From Treponema sp. (GTDB lineage Bacteria > Spirochaetota > Spirochaetia > Treponematales > Breznakiellaceae), in the NCBI GenBank assembly GCA_031280065.1, contig JAITHH010000127.1, positions 1 through 10,490 on the forward strand: a DNA stretch of 10,490 nucleotides. Reading direction: 5' to 3'. Positions 1 through 6,936 of this stretch are shown here, piece by piece (positions within the stretch are counted from its first letter, which is position 1; each line of letters opens with the position of its first letter). The notes below the pieces were generated by a model, which did not search any database, had not been told where the DNA came from, and was given only the letters and a program-made list of their open reading frames with translations. The position numbers and the translations under genes were made by a program.

Positions 1-52
1 TTTTGCCATAGTGCCGGGGAGCATAGCGCCGTTTTTCATTCGGCTGTTACGG

Positions 53-77
53 TAATTCCTTACAGGATAAGGAATTA
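53..77. repeat. Perfect 10-bp inverted repeat (hairpin)
   Basis: TAATTCCTTA (53-62) is followed by a 5-nt loop and its exact reverse complement (68-77). There is no T-run on either side, so it does not look like an intrinsic terminator. It could be a protein-binding palindrome or a small mobile palindrome. Nothing else was recognised in bases 1-108, and no gene end is visible there. Confidence 0.5.
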
Positions 78-327
78 GCTCATTCCCCCAGGGAAGGTTT
101 GAGCGCCGTGTACATATGTGCCATCTGCGGTTAAAAAGAACAGTTGCCAGGGGAACCGCAGATTACACTGATGAAACGGATAGCGCAGATGAGTAGAAAC
201 ATCAGCGTTAATCTGCGTACATCCGTGTTATCTCTGGTTAAAAAGAACAGTTGCCAGGGAACCGCAGATTACGCAGATGAAACGGATACCGCAGATGAAG
301 AGAAACCACATCGGCGTTAATCTGCGT

Positions 328-342
328 CGAACCGAAGGTTCG
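328..342. repeat. Mini-hairpin inserted in repeat unit 2
   Basis: CGAACC-GAA-GGTTCG is a perfect 6-bp stem with a 3-nt loop. It interrupts the usual transition from 'TCTGCGT' to 'CCGTG' in the second repeat unit and partly explains that unit's extra length. The identical sequence recurs at 1392-1406. Confidence 0.7.
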
Positions 343-410
343 CAATCCGTGCAATCTCTGGTTAAAAAGAACAGTTACCAGGGGAACCGCTGATTACGCA
401 GATGAAAAGG

Positions 411-640
411 ACGGCCAGCAAACGCGCCCGCTAGGGCGTTGACCAGGCAATGCGGCCCGCCGTAGCGCACGTAATACCCCCCTATTAGCACACCTGCGCG
501 AAGGCTTTAGCCTGAGCAGAGCGCGGCGCAGGCACTACCACACCGCATTACTCCCCCCGCTTCCGTGTGATTTCCGTGTTTTTCCGTGGTTGCTTCTTCA
601 AGACAAACCACGGAAGGACGCGGAAGGAACGCGGAAAAAG
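411..640. other. Unrelated DNA interrupting the repeat array
   Basis: The array's sequence stops inside a unit at about 410 and resumes at about 641 in the 3' half of a unit. The first part (411-560) is GC-rich and has no convincing reading frame. It contains short palindromes, CGCCC-GCTA-GGGCG (425-438) and GGCTTTAGCC (503-512). The second part (561-636) is an inverted repeat, listed separately. The simplest reading is a nested insertion, or a recombination between two repeat units that carried other repeat families in. I see no transposase and no clear target-site duplication. Confidence 0.55.
561..636. repeat. 31-nt imperfect inverted repeat, second repeat family
   Basis: The left arm (561-591) is built from three TTCCGTG-type words ending in CCGTGGTT. 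After a 14-nt loop (592-605), the right arm (606-636) starts AACCACGGAA and continues with GCGGAA words. Comparing the right arm with the reverse complement of the left gives 24 identities out of 31, perfect over the ten bases next to the loop. The inner building block (CCACGGAA with an ACACGGAA-like period) differs from the surrounding 106-nt unit, so this is a separate palindromic family lodged in the array. Confidence 0.7.
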
Positions 641-1391
641 ATGGTCAACATCAGCGTTAATCTGTGTACATCCGTGCCATCTGTGGTAAAAAAACAGTTG
701 TCCGGGAACCGCAGATTACGCAGATGAAGAGGATACCGCAGATGAGTAGAAACATCAGCGTTAATCTGTGTACATCCGTGTCATCTGTGGTTAAAAAGAA
801 CAGTTGCCAGGGGAACCGCAGATTACACTGATGAAAAAGATACCGCAGATGAAGAGAAACATCAGTGTTAATCTGTGTACATCCGTGTCATCTGTGGTTA
901 AAAAGAACCGTTACCAGGGAACCGCAGATTGCACTGATGAAACGGATAGCGCAGATGAAGAGAGACAATATCAGCGTTAATCTGCGTACATCCGTGTCAT
1001 CTGTGGTTAAAAAGAACAGTTGCCAGGGGAACCGCAGATTACGCAGATGAAGAGGATACCGCAGATGAGTAGAAACATCAGCGTTAATCTGGGTACATCC
1101 GTGTTATCTCTGGTTAAAAAGAACAGTTACCAGGGGAACCGCAGATGAAGAGAAACATCAGTGTTAATCTGTGTACATCCGTGTTATCTGTGGTTAAAAA
1201 GAACAGTTGTCCGGGAACCGCAGATTACGCGGATGAAGAGGATACCGCAGATGAAGAGAAACCACATCAGCGTTAATCTGCGGCAATCTGCGTACATCCG
1301 TGTTCATCTGTGGTAAAAGAACAGTTGTCCAGGAACCGCAGATTACGCGGATGAAACGGATAGCGCAGATGAAGAGAAACGACATCAGCGT

Positions 1392-1406
1392 CGAACCGAA
1401 GGTTCG
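1392..1406. repeat. Second copy of the CGAACCGAAGGTTCG mini-hairpin
   Basis: This is identical to 328-342, but here it follows 'CATCAGCGT' directly and replaces the 'TAATCTGCG' part of the unit. The two copies therefore sit at slightly different places within the 106-nt repeat. That points to independent insertion or gene-conversion-like exchange, rather than simple duplication of one modified unit. Confidence 0.65.
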
Positions 1407-1569
1407 CAATCTGCGTGCATCTGTGCCATCTGTGGTAAAAGAACAGTTATCCGGGAACCGCAGATTACGCGGATGAAAAGAATGCCGCAGATGAAGAGAA
1501 ACCACATCAGCGTTAATCTGCGGCAATCTGCGTACATCCGTGTCATCTTTCGTGAAGCAACGCGGAACC

Positions 1570-1597
1570 TTGAAGGATCGCGGCGCGTTGTGATACC
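1570..1597 (+). promoter_or_regulatory. Possible jet operon promoter
   Basis: TTGAAG (1570-1575) lies 16 nt before GATACC (1592-1597), and the latter is preceded by an extended -10 style TG (1589-1590). The match to the -10 consensus is weak. If used, transcription would start at about 1604, almost on the jetA ATG at 1606, giving a leaderless or nearly leaderless message. This would fit the lack of a Shine-Dalgarno sequence upstream of that ATG. It lies just past the last repeat unit. It is an inference from pattern only. Confidence 0.25.
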
Positions 1598-1605
1598 ATC
1601 GTTTT

Positions 1606-3093
1606 ATGACCGTTCCTGGAGGAATTTTCGCTACCCTGCCTGAGAATTTCTTCTCCCCTCTGGCAAGGGCGAACCGGAGACATTACGCGGCGCTCCTCAT
1701 CCTCTATTACCGGCTTTTTCAGGAAAACTCCGGGCGGCTGGAACGGGAACTGGTGATGCGCTCCTTTACCGAATACCTGGGGCGGAACCGGGACTCCCTC
1801 ATGGAGGATGACGAGGACGCGCAGGACATCAGGGGAGAGACGGACACGCGGACGCTTCCCCTCGATTTCGGCGCCGAAGAACCGGCGGCGGCGGTTCAGA
1901 ACGACCGGGCACTGGCGGGACGCTTCCTGCGGCGGCTAACCGCAACCGGCTGGCTGGGGGAGGAAACCCTGGGCGACTATACCAGGGTGGTCAACATTTC
2001 CCCCTATTCCCGGCCTTTTTTCGAGGCCCTGGCCCGGGTGGAGGAGGGACTCAAGACCGAGTACGAGAGCCATGTCGTCGCGGTGTACTCCCTGCTCTGT
2101 ACTGACGCGGTCCAGGACAACGGCCACTACGCCGTACTCAACGCCCATACCGCCACTATCGCGCTTATTGATTCCCTCAAGGTGCTTTCCCAGAGCATCA
2201 AGGCCCACTACGACCGCTTTACCGCACAGGCCGCAGAAGGGGATATTCGGAGTATCCTGCATCTCCACTACGATGTTTACGCCAATGATATTCTTGATGG
2301 GGCCTATAAACGGCTTAAAACATCGGATAATCTCTCCCGCTACCGGCCCCGGATCATCAAAAAGGTGGGGGAACTGATCCGCAACGAGTCCTGGCTTACC
2401 GAAAGCGCCCGCAAGTACGCCCGGCTCGGCTCCGCGTCCATGACTTTGGGCGAAAGCCGGCAGCGGCTTCTGGCCATGCTGGAGGAAATCCGGGACACCC
2501 TGCGGGCGGTAGATCCCCTGCTGGAGGACATAGACCGCCGGAATATGCTCTATGCCCGGTCCAGCATCGAGCGGGTCAAGACCCTGTTGGAGCCGGATTC
2601 CACTATCGCGGGGAAACTCAGCCAGTTGGTGAGGGCAATTCACGATTTTAAGGAAGACGACCAGTGCGGCGCGGCTCCCCATGACGCCCTGATCCACCGG
2701 CTCCACAGGGTCCAGCCGCTGAAACCTGAATCCCTGTACCGCCGCCAGAAACGGGAGGCGGTCCGGCTTAAGGGGGAGCGTCTGTCCGCTTCCAGCCGGG
2801 AAGCGCGGATGAAGGCCGAAGAAGAGCTTATGGAACGCCTGCGGCGGCAGTTGAGTCCGGGGAAGATCGGCCTTTGGCTGGACAGCCTGGGGGGAGAAGA
2901 CCGGCCCCTGCCGGCGCGGGAACTGGTGCGGGACGAGGATTCCTTTGGCCGTTTTGTTTACAGCCTGCTGTATGCGGATTCACGGCCCCGGAGTTTTGAC
3001 TACCGCATCGAGGACGCCGGGGGGATGGTGGAAACCGGGGACTATGCGGTGCCCGATGTGGCGCTCCGAAGGAAGCATGAAAAGAGAAGTTGA
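1606..3093 (+). CDS. jetA: JetA, kleisin-like subunit of Wadjet system
   Basis: This 495-residue protein is mostly helical and has no signal peptide or membrane segment. The N-terminus reads GIFATLPENFFSPLARANR (residues 6-24), which I recognise as the start of the Wadjet JetA family of DUF5716 type ('LPENFF/IPENFF..LAS.NR'). Residues 101-135 look like a winged-helix segment ending in a beta-hairpin ('GWLGEETLGDYTRVVNI'), and long helices follow. In Wadjet, JetA is the MukF-like kleisin that bridges the SMC heads and binds JetB. The ATG at 1606 is the first start after an in-frame TGA at 1591. It has no Shine-Dalgarno upstream, although a GGAGGA lies inside the frame at 1617-1622, so a leaderless start or a non-standard start just downstream is possible. 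The 3' end overlaps jetB by 17 nt. Family assignment is firm in the context of jetB-D; the subtype is inferred. Confidence 0.85.
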   Translation: MTVPGGIFATLPENFFSPLARANRRHYAALLILYYRLFQENSGRLERELVMRSFTEYLGRNRDSLMEDDEDAQDIRGETDTRTLPLDFGAEEPAAAVQNDRALAGRFLRRLTATGWLGEETLGDYTRVVNISPYSRPFFEALARVEEGLKTEYESHVVAVYSLLCTDAVQDNGHYAVLNAHTATIALIDSLKVLSQSIKAHYDRFTAQAAEGDIRSILHLHYDVYANDILDGAYKRLKTSDNLSRYRPRIIKKVGELIRNESWLTESARKYARLGSASMTLGESRQRLLAMLEEIRDTLRAVDPLLEDIDRRNMLYARSSIERVKTLLEPDSTIAGKLSQLVRAIHDFKEDDQCGAAPHDALIHRLHRVQPLKPESLYRRQKREAVRLKGERLSASSREARMKAEEELMERLRRQLSPGKIGLWLDSLGGEDRPLPARELVRDEDSFGRFVYSLLYADSRPRSFDYRIEDAGGMVETGDYAVPDVALRRKHEKRS

Positions 3094-3724
3094 GTACCTG
3101 CCGCGTATTGCCGAACTCCCGGACAGCGACTTTGAGCTGTTTGAGGAGAGCCTCAAGACCCTCATCTCTAAGACCTTCATCATCCGGGGCATAGGACGGG
3201 AAGAGGCGCTTTACGACTTTACCATCCGCAACATGGCGCTCTACGACGCCTGGTTCGCCTGCATGGACGCGGCTATTGTCAAGGATGAAAGCCTGGGGGT
3301 GATCGCCTTCCGGGGCCAGAGCGGGACCCGGCTCCGGCTGGATCGGGAGGAGACCTGCGCCTTGCTGGTGTTCCGGCTGCTCTACGAGGAAAAACGGGTT
3401 GAACTCAGCCTTTCCGCCTTTCCCAGCGCCACGGTGCTCGACTTTGTGCAGAAGTACGATGCCATGACCAACGGACGGCTCAAAAAGACCCGGCTTGCCG
3501 CGATCCTGCGCCGCCTCCAGTCCTTAAAACTCATCGATAACACTGCCGCCGATCCCTCCGACACGGACGGCCTTATCATCCTCTACCCGTCCCTGGCAAT
3601 TGCCGTGGGCCTGGACGCGGTTGACGGGCTCCTCAAATCCCTGGCCCGGGGGGAGGCGGCGGACGAAGTAGAGGAAGCGGGTGAAGATGCGGGGGATGAT
3701 TCCCTTGCTGAGGAGGAACGGTGA
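3077..3724 (+). CDS. jetB: JetB, small winged-helix (KITE/MukE-like) subunit
   Basis: This is a 215-residue soluble protein. I chose the ATG at 3077 because it is preceded by GAAGGAAG and overlaps the end of jetA by only 17 nt. The same frame is open further upstream to 2945, but that part is out-of-frame jetA sequence. Residues about 133-175 (RLKKTRLAAILRRLQSLKLID, then LIILYPSLAIAV) form a typical recognition-helix plus wing pattern, as in the DUF4194/DUF6063-like JetB proteins. An earlier domain spans about 18-110. The last ~23 residues (193-215) are strongly acidic and probably disordered. By family knowledge JetB is the KITE partner that dimerises on the JetA kleisin. Sequence similarity alone is weak for this small family, so the call rests mainly on position between jetA and jetC. 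Its stop overlaps the jetC start in GTGA. Confidence 0.85.
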   Translation: MKREVEYLPRIAELPDSDFELFEESLKTLISKTFIIRGIGREEALYDFTIRNMALYDAWFACMDAAIVKDESLGVIAFRGQSGTRLRLDREETCALLVFRLLYEEKRVELSLSAFPSATVLDFVQKYDAMTNGRLKKTRLAAILRRLQSLKLIDNTAADPSDTDGLIILYPSLAIAVGLDAVDGLLKSLARGEAADEVEEAGEDAGDDSLAEEER

Positions 3725-6700
3725 TCACCCTGGAGCGGATACGGCTGGTAGGCTGGCACTACTTTGAAGACGCCCTGATCGAGATCGGGAACCGCTGCCT
3801 CCTGGCCGGGGATAACGGCTCCGGCAAGAGCACTATCGTGGACGCCATTCAATACGCCATGGCTGCGGATCTGCGAAAGGCCCGGTTCAACGCCGCGGCG
3901 GGGGAGCGGAAGGGGGGCCGGGACCTTCTGGGCTACGTGCGCTGCAAGCTGGGGAGTGACGCCACTGAGTACCTGCGGGGAGACGCGGCGGCTCATGTGA
4001 TGCTGGAATTCTCCGATGGGGAAGCGGGGTTTACCGCCGGGGTCTGCGTGGAGGCCTTTGTTGACGGGCGGCTTACGGAGCATTTCTGGCTGGGCACAGG
4101 GCTCCTGGCGGCGTACCTGGAGGTGCGGAGCGCGGAGGGAGCGCCCTACAGTTTCCGGCAGTTCCGGGATCATTTGAACGGCCTGGGGACGGATCGGGCC
4201 CAGGTCTTTGACTCCAAGCGCCTGTATTTGCGGGAATTCACCGCCAAGCTGGGGGTGTACCGGCGGATCGGTGATTATAACCCCTATCTGGAAGCCTTTA
4301 CCCGGTCGGTGAGTTTTACGCCCCTGGTTTCGGTGGATAAGTTTGTCTGCGACTATATCCTGGAAGACCGGCCTGTGGAGATCGCCGCTATGAAGGCCAA
4401 CCTGGAGAGCTACAAGGAAGCTGAACGGGAGGCCAAGGCAGCGGAGCTGCGGATCGACGCCCTCAGGAAGCTCATCTCCAAGGCGGGGGAATGGCGGAAG
4501 TTCCAGGGATTCATCATCAGGCAGGAATATTTGAAACTCGCCATAGAACGGAGCAGGGCATTCGATACAAAGGCCGCCCTGGGCCGGAAACTCGCGGAAC
4601 TCGAAGAGAAGCGCCGGTTCCTGGAGCGGGAGATCGCCTCGCTGGACTCGTCCCGCATGGACTGGGATCACGAGCGGCAGGAGACCGAAGCGGCCCTGGC
4701 CCGGAACGACGCCCACAATCTCTACCGCCGGATTCAAGAGAAGATTGAGCGGCTCAGTCTGGAACTGGGGGAGGAAGAAAAGAAGGCGGAACGTTTTCGG
4801 CTCTACCATTCCCAGTGCGAAGCCCTCCTGGGCCGGAATCTTGCGGAGGACCCGGGCGCGGAAATCCCGGCGGTTGAGGCCGGGGAAGCCCAAAGCCGCT
4901 CTATCCGGGATGCGGCCCGCCGGGAGAAGGAGGCCGCCGGGGAGGCTCTTAGGGATGCCCTGACGGAACTGGCGGAACTGGAACGGGGACAGCCCCGCTA
5001 CGATGGGGGGCCCACCCAGTTGAAGGCCGCCCTGGAAGAGAAAGGCATAGACGCCCGCTTTCTGGCTGACCTGACCGAGGTTACCGCCCCTGATTGGGTG
5101 GATGCGGCGGAAGGCTGGCTCAACACCCTCCGTTTTGCCGTGCTGGTGGACCCAAAAGAATTTCAGCGGGCCCTGGAGATATATGACGCCCTGCCCCGGT
5201 CTGTGGCTGGAGCCTTTCTCCCCAACCTGGACCGGATGCGGAACGCCAAATCCAAGGAGGACTCCCTGGCGCGGCTGGTAAAAACCTCGTCCCCCTATGC
5301 CCGGTACTACATCGATTTTATCCTGGGTGATGTGATGTGCGCGGACATCAAGACCCTCAAGAACTATCCCAAGGCGGTTACCAAGGACTGCATGACCTAT
5401 TCGAACTTCACCGCCTCCCGTATTTCCGAGCAGGTCTACCGCCGTCATTATCTGGGGCAGGCGGCCCGCCGGGAACGCCGGGACTTTCTGCTCCTGGAGG
5501 CGGACCGGCTGAGGCGGGAGCGGGATCAGGCGGAGGCGCGGGAGCAAAAGGCCGGGGAGGAGGAAGAGCGCTTTCGCCGGGTCTACCGGACCCTTTGGGA
5601 GATGGACAAGCTGCTCCCTTCCCTGGAACGCTGCCGGGAATTGTCCGCGGCAAAGCGGGCGGCGGAGGAAGAACTTGTGCATATCGACACCAAGGGCTTC
5701 CGGGAACTCCAGGAGAAGCGGGACCGGCTTTTACAGCGGATACAGGAGGCTGGGGAGGAACTGCGGCGGCACAATCAGACCCTGGGGAAGATCGAACAGG
5801 CATTGACCGACACCGGGGATCAGCTTGAGGCGGAGAGTGAGGACCTCGAAAGGAAGGAAGCGGCGCTCCGGGCCTTTGGAGAGGAGTACCCGGCGAACCT
5901 GGAGGAAAGCGCCGCCTATGCGGAAGAACAAATCAAGAAGGTTGGCGTACCGGATCTGCTCAAAACCTACGAGTCTACCCTCAAGAATTTCAGGACCCGC
6001 GCCGAGTCTCTCCGGCGGGAGTACCACGCCCTGGCCCAGAACTACGACCGGGACTTCAACGCCCTCCTTTCGATAGAGCCCCAGGACAGCACCGAGGCGG
6101 AGAAGGTCCTGGACCGCCTGGTTACCTCGGAACTGCCCGAATACCGGGAAAAAATCGAACGCACCCGGCGGGATGCGGAGCGGGAATTCAAAGACCACTT
6201 CATTGCCATCCTGAATGAGCGCATCGAGGACACCAGGGAGAGTTTCAAGGAGATCAACAGTACCTTGAAGAGCCTCAGCTTTGGCCGGGATCAGTACCGC
6301 TTTGTCCTGGAAGAACGGAGCGACCGCCGGGGACAGCTCGAGATTGTCCGCAAGGCTGCGGAGATTCCTTCCATTGAAGACGGCCTCTTTGAGCAGTTTG
6401 CTGATCCCGCGGAACTCAAGGCAGCCCAGGAACTCTTTGAGCGCATCCTGAACGCCAGCCTGGATTCCCCGGAACTGCGGAGCATCAGCGACTACCGCAC
6501 CTACTTCCATTACGACATCAAAATACGGGACGCCGAATCCATGGACCCGGTAACGGGAAAGCCGGTGGAGCTATCCCTCTCCAAGGTACTCCGGGAGAAG
6601 TCCGGCGGCGAGGCCCAGACTCCCTACTATGTGGCCATTGCCGCGAGTTTCTACCGCTTCTTCCAGGATCATCCCGACAAAACCGTGCGGCTGGTCATGT

Positions 6701-6936
6701 TTGACGAAGCCTTTAACCGTATGGATGACGAGCGGATCGGGAAAATCCTGGAGTTCTACCGCAAACTCGATATACAGATCATCAGCGCCGTACCTACGGA
6801 AAAAATCGAGGCGATGCTCCCCCAGATGGACCGGATCAACCTGGTGATCCGCCACGACCGCTCCGCCTTTGTGCGGACCTGCGCCCGTAAAAACGGCGTC
6901 CTTTCCCTGGTCCCGGAAGGCGGGGAGCGCCCATGA
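3721..6936 (+). CDS. jetC: JetC, SMC/MukB-like ATPase of Wadjet system
   Basis: This 1071-residue protein has the layout of an SMC ATPase. The N-terminal ATP-binding half has the Walker A motif GDNGSGKST (30-38). A charged block follows (ERKGGRDLLGYVRCKLG, 62-78) that is typical of JetC-type heads. Charged heptad-like coiled coil runs from about 230 to 435, a globular hinge-like segment spans about 441-575, and a second coil spans about 580-890. The C-terminal half carries the ABC signature SGGEAQ (961-966), Walker B LVMFDE (991-996) and a D-loop NRMDD (999-1003). All ATPase residues expected for activity are present. In the family this is the loop-extruding motor that senses small circular DNA. 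The start is GTG at 3721, overlapping the jetB stop by 4 nt, with AGGAGGA just upstream. The length is normal for JetC. Other head-motif relatives (MukB, RecN, Rad50-like) are excluded by the neighbouring genes. Confidence 0.93.
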   Translation: MITLERIRLVGWHYFEDALIEIGNRCLLAGDNGSGKSTIVDAIQYAMAADLRKARFNAAAGERKGGRDLLGYVRCKLGSDATEYLRGDAAAHVMLEFSDGEAGFTAGVCVEAFVDGRLTEHFWLGTGLLAAYLEVRSAEGAPYSFRQFRDHLNGLGTDRAQVFDSKRLYLREFTAKLGVYRRIGDYNPYLEAFTRSVSFTPLVSVDKFVCDYILEDRPVEIAAMKANLESYKEAEREAKAAELRIDALRKLISKAGEWRKFQGFIIRQEYLKLAIERSRAFDTKAALGRKLAELEEKRRFLEREIASLDSSRMDWDHERQETEAALARNDAHNLYRRIQEKIERLSLELGEEEKKAERFRLYHSQCEALLGRNLAEDPGAEIPAVEAGEAQSRSIRDAARREKEAAGEALRDALTELAELERGQPRYDGGPTQLKAALEEKGIDARFLADLTEVTAPDWVDAAEGWLNTLRFAVLVDPKEFQRALEIYDALPRSVAGAFLPNLDRMRNAKSKEDSLARLVKTSSPYARYYIDFILGDVMCADIKTLKNYPKAVTKDCMTYSNFTASRISEQVYRRHYLGQAARRERRDFLLLEADRLRRERDQAEAREQKAGEEEERFRRVYRTLWEMDKLLPSLERCRELSAAKRAAEEELVHIDTKGFRELQEKRDRLLQRIQEAGEELRRHNQTLGKIEQALTDTGDQLEAESEDLERKEAALRAFGEEYPANLEESAAYAEEQIKKVGVPDLLKTYESTLKNFRTRAESLRREYHALAQNYDRDFNALLSIEPQDSTEAEKVLDRLVTSELPEYREKIERTRRDAEREFKDHFIAILNERIEDTRESFKEINSTLKSLSFGRDQYRFVLEERSDRRGQLEIVRKAAEIPSIEDGLFEQFADPAELKAAQELFERILNASLDSPELRSISDYRTYFHYDIKIRDAESMDPVTGKPVELSLSKVLREKSGGEAQTPYYVAIAASFYRFFQDHPDKTVRLVMFDEAFNRMDDERIGKILEFYRKLDIQIISAVPTEKIEAMLPQMDRINLVIRHDRSAFVRTCARKNGVLSLVPEGGERP

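Larger units (their letters stand above)
109..1550. repeat. Array of degenerate ~106-nt fold-back repeats
   Basis: Units begin with AACCGCAGAT at about 154, 260, 385, 707, 814, 920, 1030, 1137, 1216, 1334 and 1456, and a partial unit starts the array at about 109. Spacings are mostly 106-110 nt. Outliers are unit 2 (125 nt, carrying an extra hairpin), unit 8 (79 nt, internal deletion), and units 9 and 10 (118 and 122 nt). Unit 3 breaks off at about 410, and the array resumes at about 641 with the 3' part of a unit. Each unit runs: AACCGCAGATTACGCAGATG, a variable middle, CAGCGTTAATCTGCG, ACATCCGTG, ATCTGTGGTT, then a linker like AAAAAGAACAGTTGCCAGGG. The start AACCGCAGAT and end ATCTGTGGTT are complementary (one G:T), and the inner CGCAGATTA and TTAATCTGCG blocks also pair, so each unit can fold back on itself. 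The whole unit including linker is conserved; there are no unique spacers. Similar 'accgcagattacgcagat' repeats occur in many environmental bacteria (general knowledge). Function is unknown. Confidence 0.9.

Noticed and set aside
865..1050. 61-codon plus-strand ORF in the repeats
   Set aside because: It reads straight through repeat units and its peptide repeats with the DNA; typical spurious ORF of this repeat type.
1194..1526. 110-codon minus-strand ORF in the repeats
   Set aside because: Its peptide is three tandem translations of the same DNA repeat; no independent coding evidence.
109..1550. CRISPR array
   Set aside because: The period is ~106 nt, the whole unit including the linker is conserved, units are degenerate rather than identical, and there are no unique spacers or cas genes.
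1936..2706. 256-codon minus-strand ORF
   Set aside because: It is a shadow of jetA, with no RBS or recognisable domain.
2945..3076. Longer JetB starting at 2945
   Set aside because: The extra 44 codons are out-of-frame jetA sequence. The ATG at 3077 has a purine-rich RBS and a short overlap like the other junctions.
3583..5682. 699-codon minus-strand ORF
   Set aside because: It lies opposite jetB/jetC. The long open frame is a by-product of GC-rich codon use, and the plus strand has diagnostic ATPase motifs.
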